Assembly (NCBI GenBank): GCA_012396115.1
Contig: JAAXOU010000007.1
Location: 1 to 45,105 of the forward strand
Source: Streptomyces somaliensis DSM 40738
GTDB taxonomy: Bacteria > Actinomycetota > Actinomycetes > Streptomycetales > Streptomycetaceae
Direction: 5' to 3'
Length of the DNA stretch: 45,105 nt
The notes under the pieces were generated by a model. It saw nothing but the letters and a program-made list of their open reading frames with translations. It searched no databases and had not been told where the DNA came from. Position numbers and translations under genes: made by a program. Below, piece by piece: positions 25,352 through 37,526 of the stretch. The first letter of the stretch is position 1; the number at the start of each line of letters is the position of its first letter.

Positions 25352-27256
25352 ATGACAGCCCGCCCGACAGTGACCCGGAACGAGGTGACACCCGTGGTGA
25401 ACGCCCTTTCGTCGGCACCCTCCGCCGGCGTGCTGGTGGAGGCCGTGCTCCGGCACGCACGGCGCTCCCCCGACGCCGTCGCGGTCGCCTACGGCGACGA
25501 CGAACTGACGTACCGCCAGTTGACGGCGCGGGCCGGCCGGACGGCGGCGGCCCTGCGCGGACGCGGTCTGGGGCGGGGCGACCTGGTGGGCGTGTGCCTC
25601 AGACCGGGCACCGACCTGGTGACGGCGTTCCTCGCGGCCGTGTGGGCGGGCTGCGCGTACGTGCCGCTGGACCCGGCGCACCCCCGGCAGCGGCGTGCCG
25701 AACTGCTGCGGGATTGCGGGGCCCGGCTGCTGATCACCGACACCGCCGTGGCCGAGGGCGACCCGCTCGCCGTCTCCCCGGCCACCCTCGTGGCCGAGGC
25801 CGGTGACCTGAGGGAACCGCCGCCGTCCGCGTCGTCCCCCGACGACGTCGCGTACGTCTGCTACACGTCCGGCACCACCGGCACCCCCAAGGGCGTGGCC
25901 GTCCCGCAGCGTGCCGTCACACACCTGGTGACCGACACCGACTACGTCGACCTGGGGCCCGGCGACCGGGTGGCGCAGGCGTCCAACCCCGCGTTCGACG
26001 CCGCCACGTTCGAGGTGTGGGGCGCCCTGTGCAACGGGGCCCGGATGGAGGGGCTGGCCAAGGACGTCCTGGTGGACCCGGACGCCCTGGCCGGGGCGAT
26101 CCGGGCGAAGGGCGTGAGCGTGCTCTTCCTGACCACCTCGCTGTTCCACCTCGTGGCGCTGGAGCGGCCCGACGCGTTCGCCCCGCTGCGGCTCCTCCTC
26201 ACCGGCGGCGAGGCCCTGAGCCCCCACCGCGTCCGTGACGTCCTCGCGCATCCGCCGGGCGCGCTGCTCAACGTGTACGGGCCCACGGAGACGACGACGT
26301 TCGCGACCTGGCACCGGGCGGAGCGGGTCGGCGCGGACGACGCCTCCGTCCCGATCGGGACACCGCTGCGCCGGGTGCGCGCGTTCGTGCTGGACGAGTT
26401 CCTGCGGGAGGTCCCGGACGGCGTCACCGGCGAGCTGTATCTCGCCGGTCCCGGGCTGGCCCACGGGTACTGGGCGGACCCCGTGGCGACCGCGCTGCGG
26501 TTCGTGGCGCACCCGGCGGGCGAGGGCGAGCGGCTCTACCGCACCGGGGACCGGGCCCGCCGCGACGCCGACGGGCGGCTCGACTTCCGGGGCCGGGACG
26601 ACCAGCAGGTCAAGATCCGCGGCTTCCGCGTCAACCCGGCCGAGGTGGAGGCGCGGGCGGCCCGCTGCCCCGGCGCCACCGACGCCGTCGTCACCGTGAC
26701 GCGCCACTCGCCGGACGACGTCCGGATGACCCTGTACGTCATCCCGGCCCCCGGCGCGGGCGAGGGCCTCGTCGAACGGGTACTGGCCCGGCTGCGCGAG
26801 ACGCTGCCCGGCTACGCGGTGCCCTCGGCGGCGGTGGTGCTGGAGAGGCTGCCGCTCAACGGGAACGGCAAGCTGGACCGGGCCGCCCTTCCTCCCCCGC
26901 CGAACACCCCCGCGACCGGTGCGCCGCGCGGCCCGCTGGAGTCGGCGCTGACCCTGCTGTGGGCGGAACTGCTCGACGTCCCCGAGGTCGGCATCCACGA
27001 CGACTTCTTCGAACTCGGCGGGCACTCCCTGACGATCAGCCGGCTGCGGTCCCTGATCACGCAGACCCTGGGGGTCGAGCTGCCGCTGGCGGACATGTTC
27101 GACACGAGGACGGTGGCGGAGCAGGCGGCGGCGCTGACCCTGCGAGAACCCGCCCCGGGGGCGCTGACGGCCGCCGCGCGGGAACTGCTCAGGGTCGCGG
27201 CCCTCACCGACGAAGAGGTCGAGGCGGAGTTGGCGAGCGCGGAGCGGGAGAGCTGA
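25352..27256 (+). CDS. NRPS 2: A-T module
   Basis: This two-domain loading-type protein has 634 residues. The A domain has [11 protein letters not shown] (about residue 171), FDAATFEVW (about 215), [20 protein letters not shown] and [12 protein letters not shown] (about 504); the carrier domain follows with Ser559 in GGHSLT. The hand-read specificity code is DAFFLGVTFK, nearly the same as the first A domain of NRPS 1, so both may activate the same hydrophobic or unusual residue. There is no condensation or methyltransferase domain. The ATG at 25352 has a weak ribosome-binding site, and GTG 25394 with GAGGTG upstream is an equally good start. The next gene begins two bases after the stop. Confidence 0.92.
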   Translation: MTARPTVTRNEVTPVVNALSSAPSAGVLVEAVLRHARRSPDAVAVAYGDDELTYRQLTARAGRTAAALRGRGLGRGDLVGVCLRPGTDLVTAFLAAVWAGCAYVPLDPAHPRQRRAELLRDCGARLLITDTAVAEGDPLAVSPATLVAEAGDLREPPPSASSPDDVAYVCYTSGTTGTPKGVAVPQRAVTHLVTDTDYVDLGPGDRVAQASNPAFDAATFEVWGALCNGARMEGLAKDVLVDPDALAGAIRAKGVSVLFLTTSLFHLVALERPDAFAPLRLLLTGGEALSPHRVRDVLAHPPGALLNVYGPTETTTFATWHRAERVGADDASVPIGTPLRRVRAFVLDEFLREVPDGVTGELYLAGPGLAHGYWADPVATALRFVAHPAGEGERLYRTGDRARRDADGRLDFRGRDDQQVKIRGFRVNPAEVEARAARCPGATDAVVTVTRHSPDDVRMTLYVIPAPGAGEGLVERVLARLRETLPGYAVPSAAVVLERLPLNGNGKLDRAALPPPPNTPATGAPRGPLESALTLLWAELLDVPEVGIHDDFFELGGHSLTISRLRSLITQTLGVELPLADMFDTRTVAEQAAALTLREPAPGALTAAARELLRVAALTDEEVEAELASAERES

Positions 27257-27257
27257 C

Positions 27258-30200
27258 ATGACGACGCCCGAACCCGGCGCACGGCGTCTGTCCGCCGGCC
27301 GCCTCCACCTGCTGCGCGCCACGCCCGCACCCCTGGACGGCGGCCCTCGGGGAGCGTTGTCGTTCGCGCAGGAGCGGCTGTGGCTGGAACACCGGCTGTA
27401 CGACGGCGAATCGGGCTACCACGTGCAGTTCGCGCTGCGTCTGCGCGGCCCGCTCGACGAACCCGCCCTGACCGCCGCCCTGAACAGGACCGTCGCCCGG
27501 CACAGCGCCCTGCACAGCACCTACCGGACGGGAGACGACGACACGCCCGTCCAGGTCAGGGACTCCGACCTCACGATTCCCCTGCCGGTTGCACGGGGTG
27601 ATGAACAGGGCCTGCTGGCCGAACACGCCCGCCCCCGTTTCGATCTGGAGACCTGCCCGCCACTGCGGGCACTGCTCGTCCGGCACTCCGACGACCACCA
27701 TGTGCTGTCCGTCGTCGTCCACCACATCGCGTTCGACGGCTGGTCCGTGGGCGTCGTCGTGCGGGACCTCATGGAGCTGTACGCGGCCGAGCGGGAGGGC
27801 CGGGCGGCCGTGCTGCCCGAGCCGGTCCTCCAGTACGACGACTTCGCGGCCCGGCAGCGGGAGCGGCACACCGAGGCCCGGCTGCGGCCCGGCCTCGACC
27901 ACTGGACCTCCCTGCTGCGCGGGGCCCCGGCCACGCTCGCCCTCGGCACGCGGGGCCCGCGGCCTGACGTCCCGTCCCGCCGGGCGGTGACGCGTGCGGT
28001 CCGGATCGAGGGGCGGCTGTACGACGGCCTCGCCGCTCTCGCACGGCAGGAGCGCGCGACCCTGTTCATGGCCCTCCTGGCCGCCTACCGGCTGTTGCTG
28101 GCCCACGAGTCGGGCGAGCGGGACATCGTGGTGGGCAGCCCGGTCGCCCACCGGGACGCGGACGGCGCCGAGGACGCCGTTGGCTGCTTCATCAACCTCC
28201 TCGCTCTGCGGGGCGACCTGTCCGGCCGGCCGTCCTTCCGGGACCTGCTGAGGCGGGCCCGCGACGACGTGCGGACGGCGCTGGCCCACCAGGAGGTCCC
28301 GTTCCAGCGGATCGTGCGGGAGCTGGACCTGCCGCGCGTCCCCGGCAGCGCGCCGCTGGTGCAGGCGCTGCTCACCGTCGACACGACCCCGTCGGCAGCG
28401 CAGGCCCCGCCCGGCGCGGGCGGACTCGTCCTCGAATTCGTCGACACCGCGCCCGAGACGGCCGTCTACGACGTGGAGCTGGAGCTGAGCGCAGGTCCCG
28501 GGAGCCTGGCCGGGGTCCTGACCCTGGCGGCGGACGTGTTCGGCCCGGAAGACGCGGACCGGCTGGCCGAGTTGCTGACGGCCGTGCTGGAACACGCGGT
28601 CGCCGACCCGGGCCGCCCGGCAGCTGACCTCCCGCCGCTGCTCGGGGGCCGTTCGGCCGGGCACGAAGCCGGCCTTCCCGAAGGGGAGTTCACCGCCCAG
28701 GCCGCGCGAACGCCGCAGGCCGTGGCCCTGATCCACCGGGACCGGACGACGACGTACGCCGAACTCGACGACCGGTCCGACCGGCTGGCGCGGGCTCTGG
28801 CGGGTCTCGGCGTCGGTCCTGGCGACCGGGTCGCGGTGTGCCTGGGGCGGACGCCGGACCTGCCCGCCACGCTCCTCGCGGTCCTCAAGGCGGGCGCCGC
28901 CTACGTGCCGGTCGACCCGTCCTACCCCGCCGACCGGATGCGTTTCGTCCTGGCCGACGCGTCCGTGGCGGTGGTCGTGACGGACGCGTCGGGCCTGACC
29001 CGGCTGGGAGACGTCCAGGGCGCCCGGCTGCTCGACGTGGAGTCGCTCGCCGACTCCCCCGGCACGGCCCCTCGCTGCGCCAGTGTGGCGGACCTCGCCT
29101 ACGTCATCCACACCTCCGGGTCGACCGGGCGGCCCAAGGGCGTCATGGTCGAGCGGCGGCAGGTGGCGAGCTTCTTCGCTGCCATGGACGAGCGCGTCGG
29201 ACCGGCGGAACCGGGCGACACCTGGCTGGCCGTCACCAGCATGTCGTTCGACATCTCGGTGCTGGAACTGCTGTGGACCCTCGCACGCGGTTACGCCGTC
29301 GTCCTGTACGACGCGGGCGGCACGCGGCGGCAGGTCGAGTTCAGCCTGTACTCGTTCCCCGCCGACGACGACACGGGCTCGGAGGACTACCGGCTGCTGC
29401 TGGAGGCGGCCCGGTTCGCCGACGACCACGGCCTCACCGCCGTGTGGCTGCCCGAGCGGCACTTCCATCCCTTCGGCGGGGCCTACCCGAATCCGTCGGT
29501 GGCGGCTGCGGCGGTGGCCGCCGTCACCCGGCGGGTCGGCATCCGGGCGGGCAGTGTGGTGGCCCCGCTGCACCACCCGGTGCGCATCGCCGAGGAGTGG
29601 GCGATGGTCGACCGGCTCTCCGGCGGCCGGGTCGGCGTCTCCTTCGCCTCCGGCTGGCACCCCGCGGACTTCGTGCTGGCACCCGACCACTACCGGTCCC
29701 GCCAGGAGGAGACGCACCGCGCGCTGGAGACCGTGCGCCGGTTGTGGCGCGGCGAGACCGTCACCCTCCCCGGCGGGACGGGACGGCCGACCGGTGTGAC
29801 CGTCCGTCCGCGCCCGGTGAGCGCCGAACTGCCTTGCTGGGTGACCACGTCGGGCAGCGAGGAGACGTTCCGGGCGGCCGGTGCCGCCGGTACGCACGTC
29901 CTCACCCATCTGCTCGGCCAGGACGTCGACGGCCTCGCCGACCGGATCGCCGCCTACCGCGCGGCCTGGCGGGAGAACTCCGGAGCGTCGGGCGACGGCC
30001 ACGTCACGCTGCTGGTGCACGGGCTGCTCGGCGCCGGTGACGACACCGCCCGGGAGCAGGCCCGCGAGCCGCTGCTGCGGTATCTGCGCACGTCCCAGGA
30101 CCTGTCACGCACCGCCCGCGACCTGCCGGCGGACGACGACCGCTCGGGTGACGACCCATCGGGCGACGGCGGGGACGCGGAGCGTGCCCTGCGCGCGTCC

Positions 30201-32963
30201 GTCGAACGACACCTGCTGCACACCGGCCTGTTCGGCACCCCGGAGAGCTGCCTGCCATTCGTGCGGCGCCTGTCGGAGGCCGGCGTCGACGAGATCGCCG
30301 TCCTGATCGACTTCGGGCTCCCCGACGAGACCGTCCTGGCAGGGCTGCCGCACCTGGCGGAACTGCGCCGCCTGGCGAACACGGCGGCGCATGGGTCCGC
30401 CCCGGACGACGAGTCGGTCGCCGGGCTCATCACCCGGCACGGCGTCACCCACCTCCAGTGCACGCCGTCCATGGCACGCCTGCTGGCCGACGACGCCGCC
30501 TCGCGCACGGCCCTGGGCCGGTTGCGGCTGCTCGCCGTGGGCGGCGAGGCCCTGCCGCCCGCCCTGGCGGGACGGCTGCGGGGCACCGGGCCGGGCCGTG
30601 TCCTCAACATGTACGGCCCCACCGAGGCCACGATCTGGGCCGTCACCGGTGAGGTCCTCGACGCCGACGTGTCGGCCGGGACCGTTCCGCTCGGCACCCC
30701 GCTGCCCAACACCTCCGCGTACGTCCTGGACGGGGCTCTGCGTCCGGTCCCGGTCGGGCGAAGCGGTGAGCTGTACCTGGGCGGGGAGGCCGTGGCCCGT
30801 GGCTATCTGGACAGACCGGGGCTGACCGCCGGGCGGTTCGTCGCGGATCCGTTCGGCGACGGGGCCCGGCTCTACCGCACCGGTGATCTGGCCCGGTGGC
30901 GGGCCGACGGGCGGCTGGAGTTCCTCGGCCGCGCCGACCAGCAGGTCAAGATCCGGGGCTTCCGAATCGAACCGGGCGAGATCGAGGCCGTGCTCGCCGA
31001 GCACCCGTCGGTCGCCGCGTGCGCCGTGGTCGCCCGGGGGCCGGCCGGGGAGCAGCGCCTCGCGGCGTACTGCACCCGCGCGGCCGGAGCGGCCCCGCTC
31101 GACGCCCGGGAGCTGCGCGCGCACCTCGCGACACGGCTGCCGGAGGCGCTGCTGCCCACCGTGGTGCGGGAGATCGAGGCGCTCCCGCTGACACCGGGCG
31201 GCAAGACGGACCGGGCGGCGCTGCCCGACCCGTTCCGGGGGATGACGGGGGACACGGGCGGTCCGGCGCCCGCGCCGGCTCGGAGGACCGGGCAGGGCAC
31301 GGCGGAAGACCCCCCAGCCTCGGCATCCGCCGGCCAAGAAGCCGACCAGAGAGCCGACCGGGGAGCCGACCCGGGAGCCGACGACCAAGGAGCGGCCCAG
31401 GAAGCCGCCCAGGTGCTCACCGACGTGTTCGCCGAAGTCCTGGGCGCCGAGGCCTTCGGCCCGCTCGACGACTTCTTCGCCCACGGCGGTGACTCGATCC
31501 TCGTCATCAGGGCGGTGGACCGGGCCGGCCGTCGCGGCCTTGCCATCACCCCACGCCTGCTGATGCGCCACCGCACCCCGGCCGCGCTCGCCCCGCACAC
31601 CCGGCGGGCCGAGCCGTCGCGGACGGCCGGCGAATCCGTCACGGGCCCGGTGCCGCTCACCCCGATCCAGCGCTGGTTCACTGACCAGAACGCGCCAGAC
31701 CCCTCCCACTACAACCACGCGATGCTGCTGGAGGCACCGAGGCCGCTGAGCACGGACACGCTCGCCCGAGCCGCGCGGCACCTGCTCGCCCATCACGACG
31801 CCCTGCGCACCCGCTTCACCCCGGATGGGTGGCAACAGCGTGTGGTCGGCGTCGAGGAGGCGGGCGTCGTCCCCGTGGACAGGATCGCGCTGACCGGGCG
31901 CGGTCCCGCCGAGGACGCGGCGGTCGTGGAGGAGGCGGGCACCCGGCTACAGGCAGGGCTGTCGCTCCAGGAGGGTCCGCTGATGCGGCTGGTCCACTTC
32001 GACGGCCTCGGCGCGGTGCCGGACCGCCTGTTGCTGATCGTGCATCACCTGGTTGTGGACGGCGTTTCCGGGCGGATCCTGCCAGAGGACCTGTGGTCGG
32101 CCTACCAGCAGGCGGAACGGGGCGAACCCGTCGTGCTGCCCGCCCGTACGGCCTCCTTCCAGTCCTGGTCGCGTGCGCTGACCGAACACGCCGCCTCGCG
32201 TGCGGTGGCGGAGGAGGCGGACCACTGGCTGAAGCTCCCCTGGCACGAGACCGGCCCGCTGCCCGTGGACCACGAGCAAGCCGAGGATCTGGAGGCCGAC
32301 GAACGGTACGTGGTGGTCGAGCTGCACCCGGCGCGGACCCGCCGGCTGCTGCGCGAGGCCACCGGCACCGGCCGCGCCCACATCGACGACGTGCTGCTCA
32401 CCGCGCTTGCGGGGGCCCTGGCTCCCTGGTCGGGGCACCGCAGGGTGCTGGTGGATCTCGAAGGCCACGGCCGCGAGGGCCTGTTCGGCCTCGACGTGTC
32501 CCGCACGGTCGGCTGGTTCACCTCGCTCTACCCGGTCCTGCTGCCCGCCACGACCGGCGCCACGCCGGACGACGTGGCCCGCACCGGCGAGGTGCTGCGG
32601 GCGGTTCCGAACCGGGGCATCGGCCACGGCGTGCTGCGTCACCTCTCTCCCGATCCGGGCCTGCGTGCCCGGCTGGCCGAACTGCCACGGGCCGAGGTCA
32701 TCTTCAACTACCTCGGCCAGTTCGACGGTTCGCTGGGCCCGTTCCGGATTCTCCGGGACCCGGTGGGGCCGGACCGGGGTCCGGCGGGCCGGCGCAGCCA
32801 CCGTCTGATGGTCAGCGGCTCGGTGGAGGCCGGCCGGCTGCGCCTGGAGTGGGCGTACAACCACCGAGTCCACCGGGCGGAGACGATCCGCTCGGTGGCC
32901 GGGAAATTCATGTCCCTGCTGTGTGAGGTGGTGGAACGTGCCGACGCACGGGTGGAGCACTGA
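27258..32963 (+). CDS. NRPS 3: C-A(luciferase-like monooxygenase)-T-E
   Basis: This 1901-residue elongation module starts with an LCL-type condensation domain (SFAQERLWL, then HHIAFDG at about 155). The adenylation domain begins at about 475 ([10 protein letters not shown] about 618, [10 protein letters not shown] about 664). At about 691-1045 it is interrupted by a complete flavin-dependent luciferase-like monooxygenase ([52 protein letters not shown]). The A domain then resumes (VNMYGPTE-equivalent [32 protein letters not shown]). The hand-read code is DILQAGMIWK, close to the glycine code DILQLGLIWK. The carrier Ser1413 is in GGDSIL, and the epimerisation domain follows (HHLVVDGVS about 1596, [20 protein letters not shown]). 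Between A and T is an Ala/Asp/Gln-rich linker. The module probably incorporates an oxidised, epimerised residue. Confidence 0.93.
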   Translation: MTTPEPGARRLSAGRLHLLRATPAPLDGGPRGALSFAQERLWLEHRLYDGESGYHVQFALRLRGPLDEPALTAALNRTVARHSALHSTYRTGDDDTPVQVRDSDLTIPLPVARGDEQGLLAEHARPRFDLETCPPLRALLVRHSDDHHVLSVVVHHIAFDGWSVGVVVRDLMELYAAEREGRAAVLPEPVLQYDDFAARQRERHTEARLRPGLDHWTSLLRGAPATLALGTRGPRPDVPSRRAVTRAVRIEGRLYDGLAALARQERATLFMALLAAYRLLLAHESGERDIVVGSPVAHRDADGAEDAVGCFINLLALRGDLSGRPSFRDLLRRARDDVRTALAHQEVPFQRIVRELDLPRVPGSAPLVQALLTVDTTPSAAQAPPGAGGLVLEFVDTAPETAVYDVELELSAGPGSLAGVLTLAADVFGPEDADRLAELLTAVLEHAVADPGRPAADLPPLLGGRSAGHEAGLPEGEFTAQAARTPQAVALIHRDRTTTYAELDDRSDRLARALAGLGVGPGDRVAVCLGRTPDLPATLLAVLKAGAAYVPVDPSYPADRMRFVLADASVAVVVTDASGLTRLGDVQGARLLDVESLADSPGTAPRCASVADLAYVIHTSGSTGRPKGVMVERRQVASFFAAMDERVGPAEPGDTWLAVTSMSFDISVLELLWTLARGYAVVLYDAGGTRRQVEFSLYSFPADDDTGSEDYRLLLEAARFADDHGLTAVWLPERHFHPFGGAYPNPSVAAAAVAAVTRRVGIRAGSVVAPLHHPVRIAEEWAMVDRLSGGRVGVSFASGWHPADFVLAPDHYRSRQEETHRALETVRRLWRGETVTLPGGTGRPTGVTVRPRPVSAELPCWVTTSGSEETFRAAGAAGTHVLTHLLGQDVDGLADRIAAYRAAWRENSGASGDGHVTLLVHGLLGAGDDTAREQAREPLLRYLRTSQDLSRTARDLPADDDRSGDDPSGDGGDAERALRASVERHLLHTGLFGTPESCLPFVRRLSEAGVDEIAVLIDFGLPDETVLAGLPHLAELRRLANTAAHGSAPDDESVAGLITRHGVTHLQCTPSMARLLADDAASRTALGRLRLLAVGGEALPPALAGRLRGTGPGRVLNMYGPTEATIWAVTGEVLDADVSAGTVPLGTPLPNTSAYVLDGALRPVPVGRSGELYLGGEAVARGYLDRPGLTAGRFVADPFGDGARLYRTGDLARWRADGRLEFLGRADQQVKIRGFRIEPGEIEAVLAEHPSVAACAVVARGPAGEQRLAAYCTRAAGAAPLDARELRAHLATRLPEALLPTVVREIEALPLTPGGKTDRAALPDPFRGMTGDTGGPAPAPARRTGQGTAEDPPASASAGQEADQRADRGADPGADDQGAAQEAAQVLTDVFAEVLGAEAFGPLDDFFAHGGDSILVIRAVDRAGRRGLAITPRLLMRHRTPAALAPHTRRAEPSRTAGESVTGPVPLTPIQRWFTDQNAPDPSHYNHAMLLEAPRPLSTDTLARAARHLLAHHDALRTRFTPDGWQQRVVGVEEAGVVPVDRIALTGRGPAEDAAVVEEAGTRLQAGLSLQEGPLMRLVHFDGLGAVPDRLLLIVHHLVVDGVSGRILPEDLWSAYQQAERGEPVVLPARTASFQSWSRALTEHAASRAVAEEADHWLKLPWHETGPLPVDHEQAEDLEADERYVVVELHPARTRRLLREATGTGRAHIDDVLLTALAGALAPWSGHRRVLVDLEGHGREGLFGLDVSRTVGWFTSLYPVLLPATTGATPDDVARTGEVLRAVPNRGIGHGVLRHLSPDPGLRARLAELPRAEVIFNYLGQFDGSLGPFRILRDPVGPDRGPAGRRSHRLMVSGSVEAGRLRLEWAYNHRVHRAETIRSVAGKFMSLLCEVVERADARVEH

Positions 32964-35900
32964 CGAGGGGCCGCAGACCCTGCACGAACTCTTCCGGGCC
33001 AGGGTGGCCGAGCGACCGGCGGCGATCGCCGTCGTCTGCGGTGACGAGGCGCTGACGTACGCGGAGCTGGACGAGCGCTCGGACCGGCTCGCCGCGCGGC
33101 TGGCCGCGTCCGGTGCCGGGCCCGAACAGCTCGTGGCGATATCGCTGCACCGCTCGGTCGAACTCGTCGTGGCGGTCCTGGCCGTGCTGAAGACCGGGGC
33201 CGGATATCTGCCCCTCGACCCCGCACTGCCGCCCCGCAGGCTGGAGTACATCCTTTCCGACGCCCGGCCCGTATCCACGGTGACCGGATCGGGGCTCGCC
33301 GAGGGCCCGGGCGAGCTGATCCCCGCGCTGCCCTCAGCCGGCCCCGACCACCTCGCCTACGTCATCTACACGTCGGGCTCCACCGGCGACCCCAAGGCGG
33401 TCGCCGTCACGCACCGCAACGTCCTGCGCCTGTTCTCCACCACGCGGCGCACCCTCGGCTTCGGGCCGGACGACGTGTGGACGCTGTTCCACTCCTACGC
33501 CTTCGACTTCTCCGTGTGGGAGATCTGGGGTGCCCTGCTGCACGGCGGCAGGCTCGTCGTCGTCCCGGAGGACACCACGTGGTCCCCCGCCGCGCTGCTC
33601 GAACTCCTCAGGTCCGAGGGCGTGACGGTCCTCAGCCAGACGCCCTCGGTGTTCCACGAACTCGCCCGTGAGGAACGGGCCGGGGCCTCGGCAGGCATAC
33701 CCTCCTCCCTGCGTCTGGTCGTCTTCGGCGGCGAGCGGCTCAACCCGGCCCTGCTGGCCGACTGGTGCGCCCGCCACCCCGAGCGGCCCGCGCTCGTCAA
33801 CATGTACGGGATCACCGAGACCACCGTCCACGTCACCCACCACACCCTCGACGTGTCGGAGGCCGTTCCGGGTGCGCCCAGCACGATCGGCGAGCCGCTG
33901 GACGACCTGCGCACGCACCTCCTGGACGAGCGGCTGCGGCCGGTGCCACCCGGTGCCGTGGGCGAGTTGTACGTGGCGGGGCCGGGTCTGGCCCGCGGCT
34001 ACCTGCGCCGGCCGGGCCTGACGGCGTCCCGGTTCGTCGCCGAGCCCTCCGGGCCGCCCGGCAGCCGCATGTACCGCACCGGGGACCTGGCACGCCGGGG
34101 TCCCGGGGGCTGGCTGGAGTACCTGGGCCGGGCCGATCAGCAGGTCAAGATCCGGGGTTTCCGGATCGAGCCGGGCGAGGTCGAGGCCGCTCTCGTCAGC
34201 CACCCCGACATCACGGCGGCGGCGGTCACCGTCCGCGAGGACCGGCCGGGCGACCGGCGGCTGGTCGGCTACGTCGTACCGGCCGACGACCGGGTCCGCT
34301 CGTCCAGCAGGGGGCGCCGGACCGACGGCTGGCGGTCCGTCTTCGACGACGTCTACCGCGACTCCGCGCGGCAGCCCTTCGGCAACGACTTCAGCGGCTG
34401 GAACAGCGCCTACGACGGACGGCCGATCCCCCTGCCGGAGATGGAGGAGTGGCGGCGGGCGACGGTCGAGCGCATCCGGGCCCTGCGGCCTCGGCGGGTG
34501 CTGGAGATCGGGGTCGGCAGCGGGCTGATCCTCTCCGAGGTGGCCCCGCACTGTGCCGCGTACTGGGGCATGGACCTGTCGCCGGAGGGCGTCGCCGCCC
34601 TGCGGCACCACGTGGCGGGCCGACCGGAGCTGGCCGACCGGGTGGAGCTGACGGTCGGATCCGCCGGCGACACCTCCGGGCTGCCGTCCGGCTTCTTCGA
34701 CACGGTCGTCCTCAACTCGGTCGTGCAGTTCTTCCCCGACGCCGACTATCTGGCCGACGTGCTGCGGCGCTGTGTCGGCCTCCTGGCGCCGGGCGGTGCC
34801 GTGTTCGTGGGGGACGTACGCAATCTGCGGCTGCACCGGCCCCTGGTGACCGCCGCCGAGGTCCGCCACCGGGGTGCCGGGCTCCCGCCGGAGCGCCTGC
34901 GCAGCGCCGTGGACCGCGCCCTGCGAGCCGAGCAGGACCTGCTCGTCGCACCCGAGTTCTTCACCACGCTGGAGCGGGACGTCCCCGGCATCGCCGAGGT
35001 GGACGTCCGCCTCAAACGCGCCCGCCACCACAACGAGTTGAGCCGCTACCGCTACGACGTCGTACTGCGCGCGCAAGGCGGCGACCGCGACCCCGCGCGG
35101 GCCCCGGAACTCGTGCTGCACTGGGGACGGGACGTCATGGACGTGGACGGCCTGGTGGCCGGGATCTCGGCCGGGCACCCCTCCCGGCTGCGAATCCGCG
35201 GTGTCCCCAACGCCCGTCTCGACGAGGATCTCACCGTCCTGCGGGAGGTGTACGAGGAGCAGGCCGACGGATCACCGGGCGTGGACCCCGAGCACGTCGC
35301 GGAGATCGCCGGCGCCCTCGGCTACGCCACGGCGGCCACCTGGACGGCCGGTGCCGAGGACGGCCGGATGGACATCGTCTGTGTCCCCGCCACGGCCCCG
35401 GGCGCGCCACCGGAGGCCGGCGAGATCCGGCTCGAACCGTCGGCCCGGCAGCGGAACGCGCCCCTGCGGACGTTCACCAACCATCCGGGAACCGCGTTCC
35501 AGACGGCGGCCCTGTCGTCCGAACTCCGCGCGCATCTGCGCGGTTGGCTGCCCGACGCCCTGATGCCCGCCGCGTTCGTGGCGTTGGACCGCCTCCCGCT
35601 GACCGCGAACGGCAAGGTGGACCGGGCCGCGCTGCCGGTTCCGGAGAGCCGTGCGGCCACAGAGGGCGGTGCCGAGCCGCGCACCCACGAGGAGCGTGTG
35701 CTCTGCCAGATCATGGAGGATCTGCTGGGCATCACGGGGATCGGCACCGACGAGGACTTCTTCCAGCTCGGCGGCCACTCCCTCATGGCCACCCGGCTGG
35801 TCGGCCGCGTCCGCGCCGAGCTCGGGGCCGACCTGACGGTACGGCAGGTCTTCGACACCCCCACCGTGGCGGACCTGGCCGCAGGACTCGGCACGGCCAC

Positions 35901-37263
35901 CCGGCACCGCCCGCTGACGGCGGCCACCGTCCGGCCCGAGCCGTTCCCGCTGTCCTCCGCCCAGCACAGGCTGTGGTTCCTGTACGACATGGACCGCGAG
36001 TCCCCCGCCTACAACGTGCCGCTCGTGTTCCGGTTGGGCGAGCCGGTCGATGCCGCTGCTCTGGCGCTGGCTCTCGGTGACCTCGTGGAACGGCACGAGA
36101 GCCTGCGGACCGTCTTCCCCGAAGAGGGGGGCGTGCCACGGCAGGTGGTCCTGGAACCGGGTGAAGTGCCGCTGCCCGTGGTGCACACGGACGATCTGGA
36201 AACCGCCTTGGCGAGCGCCGCCCGCGAACCGTTCGACCTGGCGACCGGGCCCGTCATGCGCGCCGCGCTGTTCCAGAACCAGCAAGTACTCCTGCTGACG
36301 CTGCACCACATCGTCTGCGACGGATGGTCGGCGGACGTCCTCTCACGCGACCTGGCCCACGCCTACACCGCCCGGAGTGCCGGCGCCTCCCCGCAGTGGC
36401 CACCCCTGCCCGTCACCTACCGCGACTACACCCTCTGGCACCGCGACCTCCTGAGCGACACCACCCTCCGCACCCGCCAACTCACCTACTGGACCAAACA
36501 ACTCGAAGGCGCCCCACCCGAACTGGCCCTGCCCACCGACCACCCCCGCGCTCTACGCGCCTCAGGCCAAGGCGACCTCGTCCCCTTCACCTGGCCGCCC
36601 GCCCTGCACGCCGAACTAGTACGGGTCGCACGCCAGGCCAACGCCACCGTCTTCATGGTCCTGCACGCAGCCTGGGCAGCCCTGCTGACCCGGCTCGGCG
36701 CAGGCACCGACATCATCCTCGGCACCCCCGTCGCCGGACGCACCGACCACGCCCTCGACAACCTCGTAGGCCACTTCGTCAACACCCTCGTCCTGCGCAC
36801 CGACACCAGCGACAACCCCACCTTCACCGACCTCCTCGCCCAGGTACGCGACACCGACCTCGCCGCCTACGCCCACCAAGACCTTCCCTTCGCCGACCTC
36901 GTCACCGCCCACAACCCACCCCGGAGCACCTCCCACCACCCCCTCTTCCAAGTCATGCTCTCCCTCCGGGACGCCGATCGGCCGGCGGAACCGCCGTCGG
37001 GACTGGACCGGTGGGAAGGGGCCGTGCACACCGGGACGGCCGTCTACGACATGCACGTCGAGGTCACCGCGCACCGCGACGCGGACGGCGGGCCCGGGGT
37101 CCTGGAGGGGACTCTCGGGTACAGCACCGACCTGTTCGAGCGGGGGACGGCCGAGCGGATCGCCCGCGCCTTCGAGCACGTGCTCGCGTCGGCCGTCAAC
37201 GACCCGTCCCTGCCACTGAGTTCCCTGAGATCACATCCGAACGAGCCGGGGAGGCGTCCATGA
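32938..37263 (+). CDS. NRPS 4: A-(N-MT)-T-C
   Basis: This 1441-residue protein has an A domain ([10 protein letters not shown] about 144, FDFSVWEIW about 190, [10 protein letters not shown]), an embedded N-methyltransferase (about 465-718, LEIGVGSG near 525), A10 [11 protein letters not shown], carrier Ser948 in GGHSLMA, and a C-terminal LCL-type condensation domain ([23 protein letters not shown] at 1123). The hand-read code DFWSVGMVHK closely matches the threonine code DFWNIGMVHK, so N-methyl-threonine or a similar residue is expected. The terminal C domain has no downstream carrier in cis and no thioesterase, so it must act on an acceptor in trans. The start is taken as GTG 32938, overlapping NRPS 3; GTG 32923 is also in frame. 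Confidence 0.92.
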   Translation: MPTHGWSTDEGPQTLHELFRARVAERPAAIAVVCGDEALTYAELDERSDRLAARLAASGAGPEQLVAISLHRSVELVVAVLAVLKTGAGYLPLDPALPPRRLEYILSDARPVSTVTGSGLAEGPGELIPALPSAGPDHLAYVIYTSGSTGDPKAVAVTHRNVLRLFSTTRRTLGFGPDDVWTLFHSYAFDFSVWEIWGALLHGGRLVVVPEDTTWSPAALLELLRSEGVTVLSQTPSVFHELAREERAGASAGIPSSLRLVVFGGERLNPALLADWCARHPERPALVNMYGITETTVHVTHHTLDVSEAVPGAPSTIGEPLDDLRTHLLDERLRPVPPGAVGELYVAGPGLARGYLRRPGLTASRFVAEPSGPPGSRMYRTGDLARRGPGGWLEYLGRADQQVKIRGFRIEPGEVEAALVSHPDITAAAVTVREDRPGDRRLVGYVVPADDRVRSSSRGRRTDGWRSVFDDVYRDSARQPFGNDFSGWNSAYDGRPIPLPEMEEWRRATVERIRALRPRRVLEIGVGSGLILSEVAPHCAAYWGMDLSPEGVAALRHHVAGRPELADRVELTVGSAGDTSGLPSGFFDTVVLNSVVQFFPDADYLADVLRRCVGLLAPGGAVFVGDVRNLRLHRPLVTAAEVRHRGAGLPPERLRSAVDRALRAEQDLLVAPEFFTTLERDVPGIAEVDVRLKRARHHNELSRYRYDVVLRAQGGDRDPARAPELVLHWGRDVMDVDGLVAGISAGHPSRLRIRGVPNARLDEDLTVLREVYEEQADGSPGVDPEHVAEIAGALGYATAATWTAGAEDGRMDIVCVPATAPGAPPEAGEIRLEPSARQRNAPLRTFTNHPGTAFQTAALSSELRAHLRGWLPDALMPAAFVALDRLPLTANGKVDRAALPVPESRAATEGGAEPRTHEERVLCQIMEDLLGITGIGTDEDFFQLGGHSLMATRLVGRVRAELGADLTVRQVFDTPTVADLAAGLGTATRHRPLTAATVRPEPFPLSSAQHRLWFLYDMDRESPAYNVPLVFRLGEPVDAAALALALGDLVERHESLRTVFPEEGGVPRQVVLEPGEVPLPVVHTDDLETALASAAREPFDLATGPVMRAALFQNQQVLLLTLHHIVCDGWSADVLSRDLAHAYTARSAGASPQWPPLPVTYRDYTLWHRDLLSDTTLRTRQLTYWTKQLEGAPPELALPTDHPRALRASGQGDLVPFTWPPALHAELVRVARQANATVFMVLHAAWAALLTRLGAGTDIILGTPVAGRTDHALDNLVGHFVNTLVLRTDTSDNPTFTDLLAQVRDTDLAAYAHQDLPFADLVTAHNPPRSTSHHPLFQVMLSLRDADRPAEPPSGLDRWEGAVHTGTAVYDMHVEVTAHRDADGGPGVLEGTLGYSTDLFERGTAERIARAFEHVLASAVNDPSLPLSSLRSHPNEPGRRP
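36411..36965 (+). other. Segment of foreign-looking codon use inside the NRPS 4 C domain
   Basis: From about 36411 to 36965 the coding strand switches to strongly C-ending codons (CAC, ACC, CCC, GAC) with few G-runs, then returns abruptly to the G-rich style of the rest of the operon at 'CGGGACGCCGATCGG'. It covers the central and C-terminal part of the condensation domain. This looks like a recombination patch from another NRPS. Confidence 0.55.
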
Positions 37264-37475
37264 GCACCGATCCGTTCGACGACGAGAGCGGTACCCTCCA
37301 CGTCCTGTTCAACGACGAGGACCAGTACTCGCTGTGGCCCGCCTTCGCCGACGTCCCGGACGGCTGGCGGGTCGTGTTCGGCGAGGGGAGCCGCGCGAAC
37401 TGCCTGCGGTACGTGGAGGAGCACTGGACGGACATGCGGCCACGTGGTCTGCGCGAGGCGATGGCCACGGGCTGA
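37260..37475 (+). CDS. mbtH: MbtH-like protein
   Basis: This 71-residue chaperone-like partner of adenylation domains matches the family signature in full: [33 protein letters not shown] and [17 protein letters not shown]. The ATG at 37260 overlaps the NRPS 4 stop. It can serve A domains of the cluster in addition to, or in place of, the fused MbtH domain at the end of NRPS 1. Confidence 0.97.
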   Translation: MSTDPFDDESGTLHVLFNDEDQYSLWPAFADVPDGWRVVFGEGSRANCLRYVEEHWTDMRPRGLREAMATG

Positions 37476-37526
37476 CGTCCCTTCTTCGCCGGCGGCTGGG
37501 GGAATCCGTCCGTGTTCCGTAAGGGG

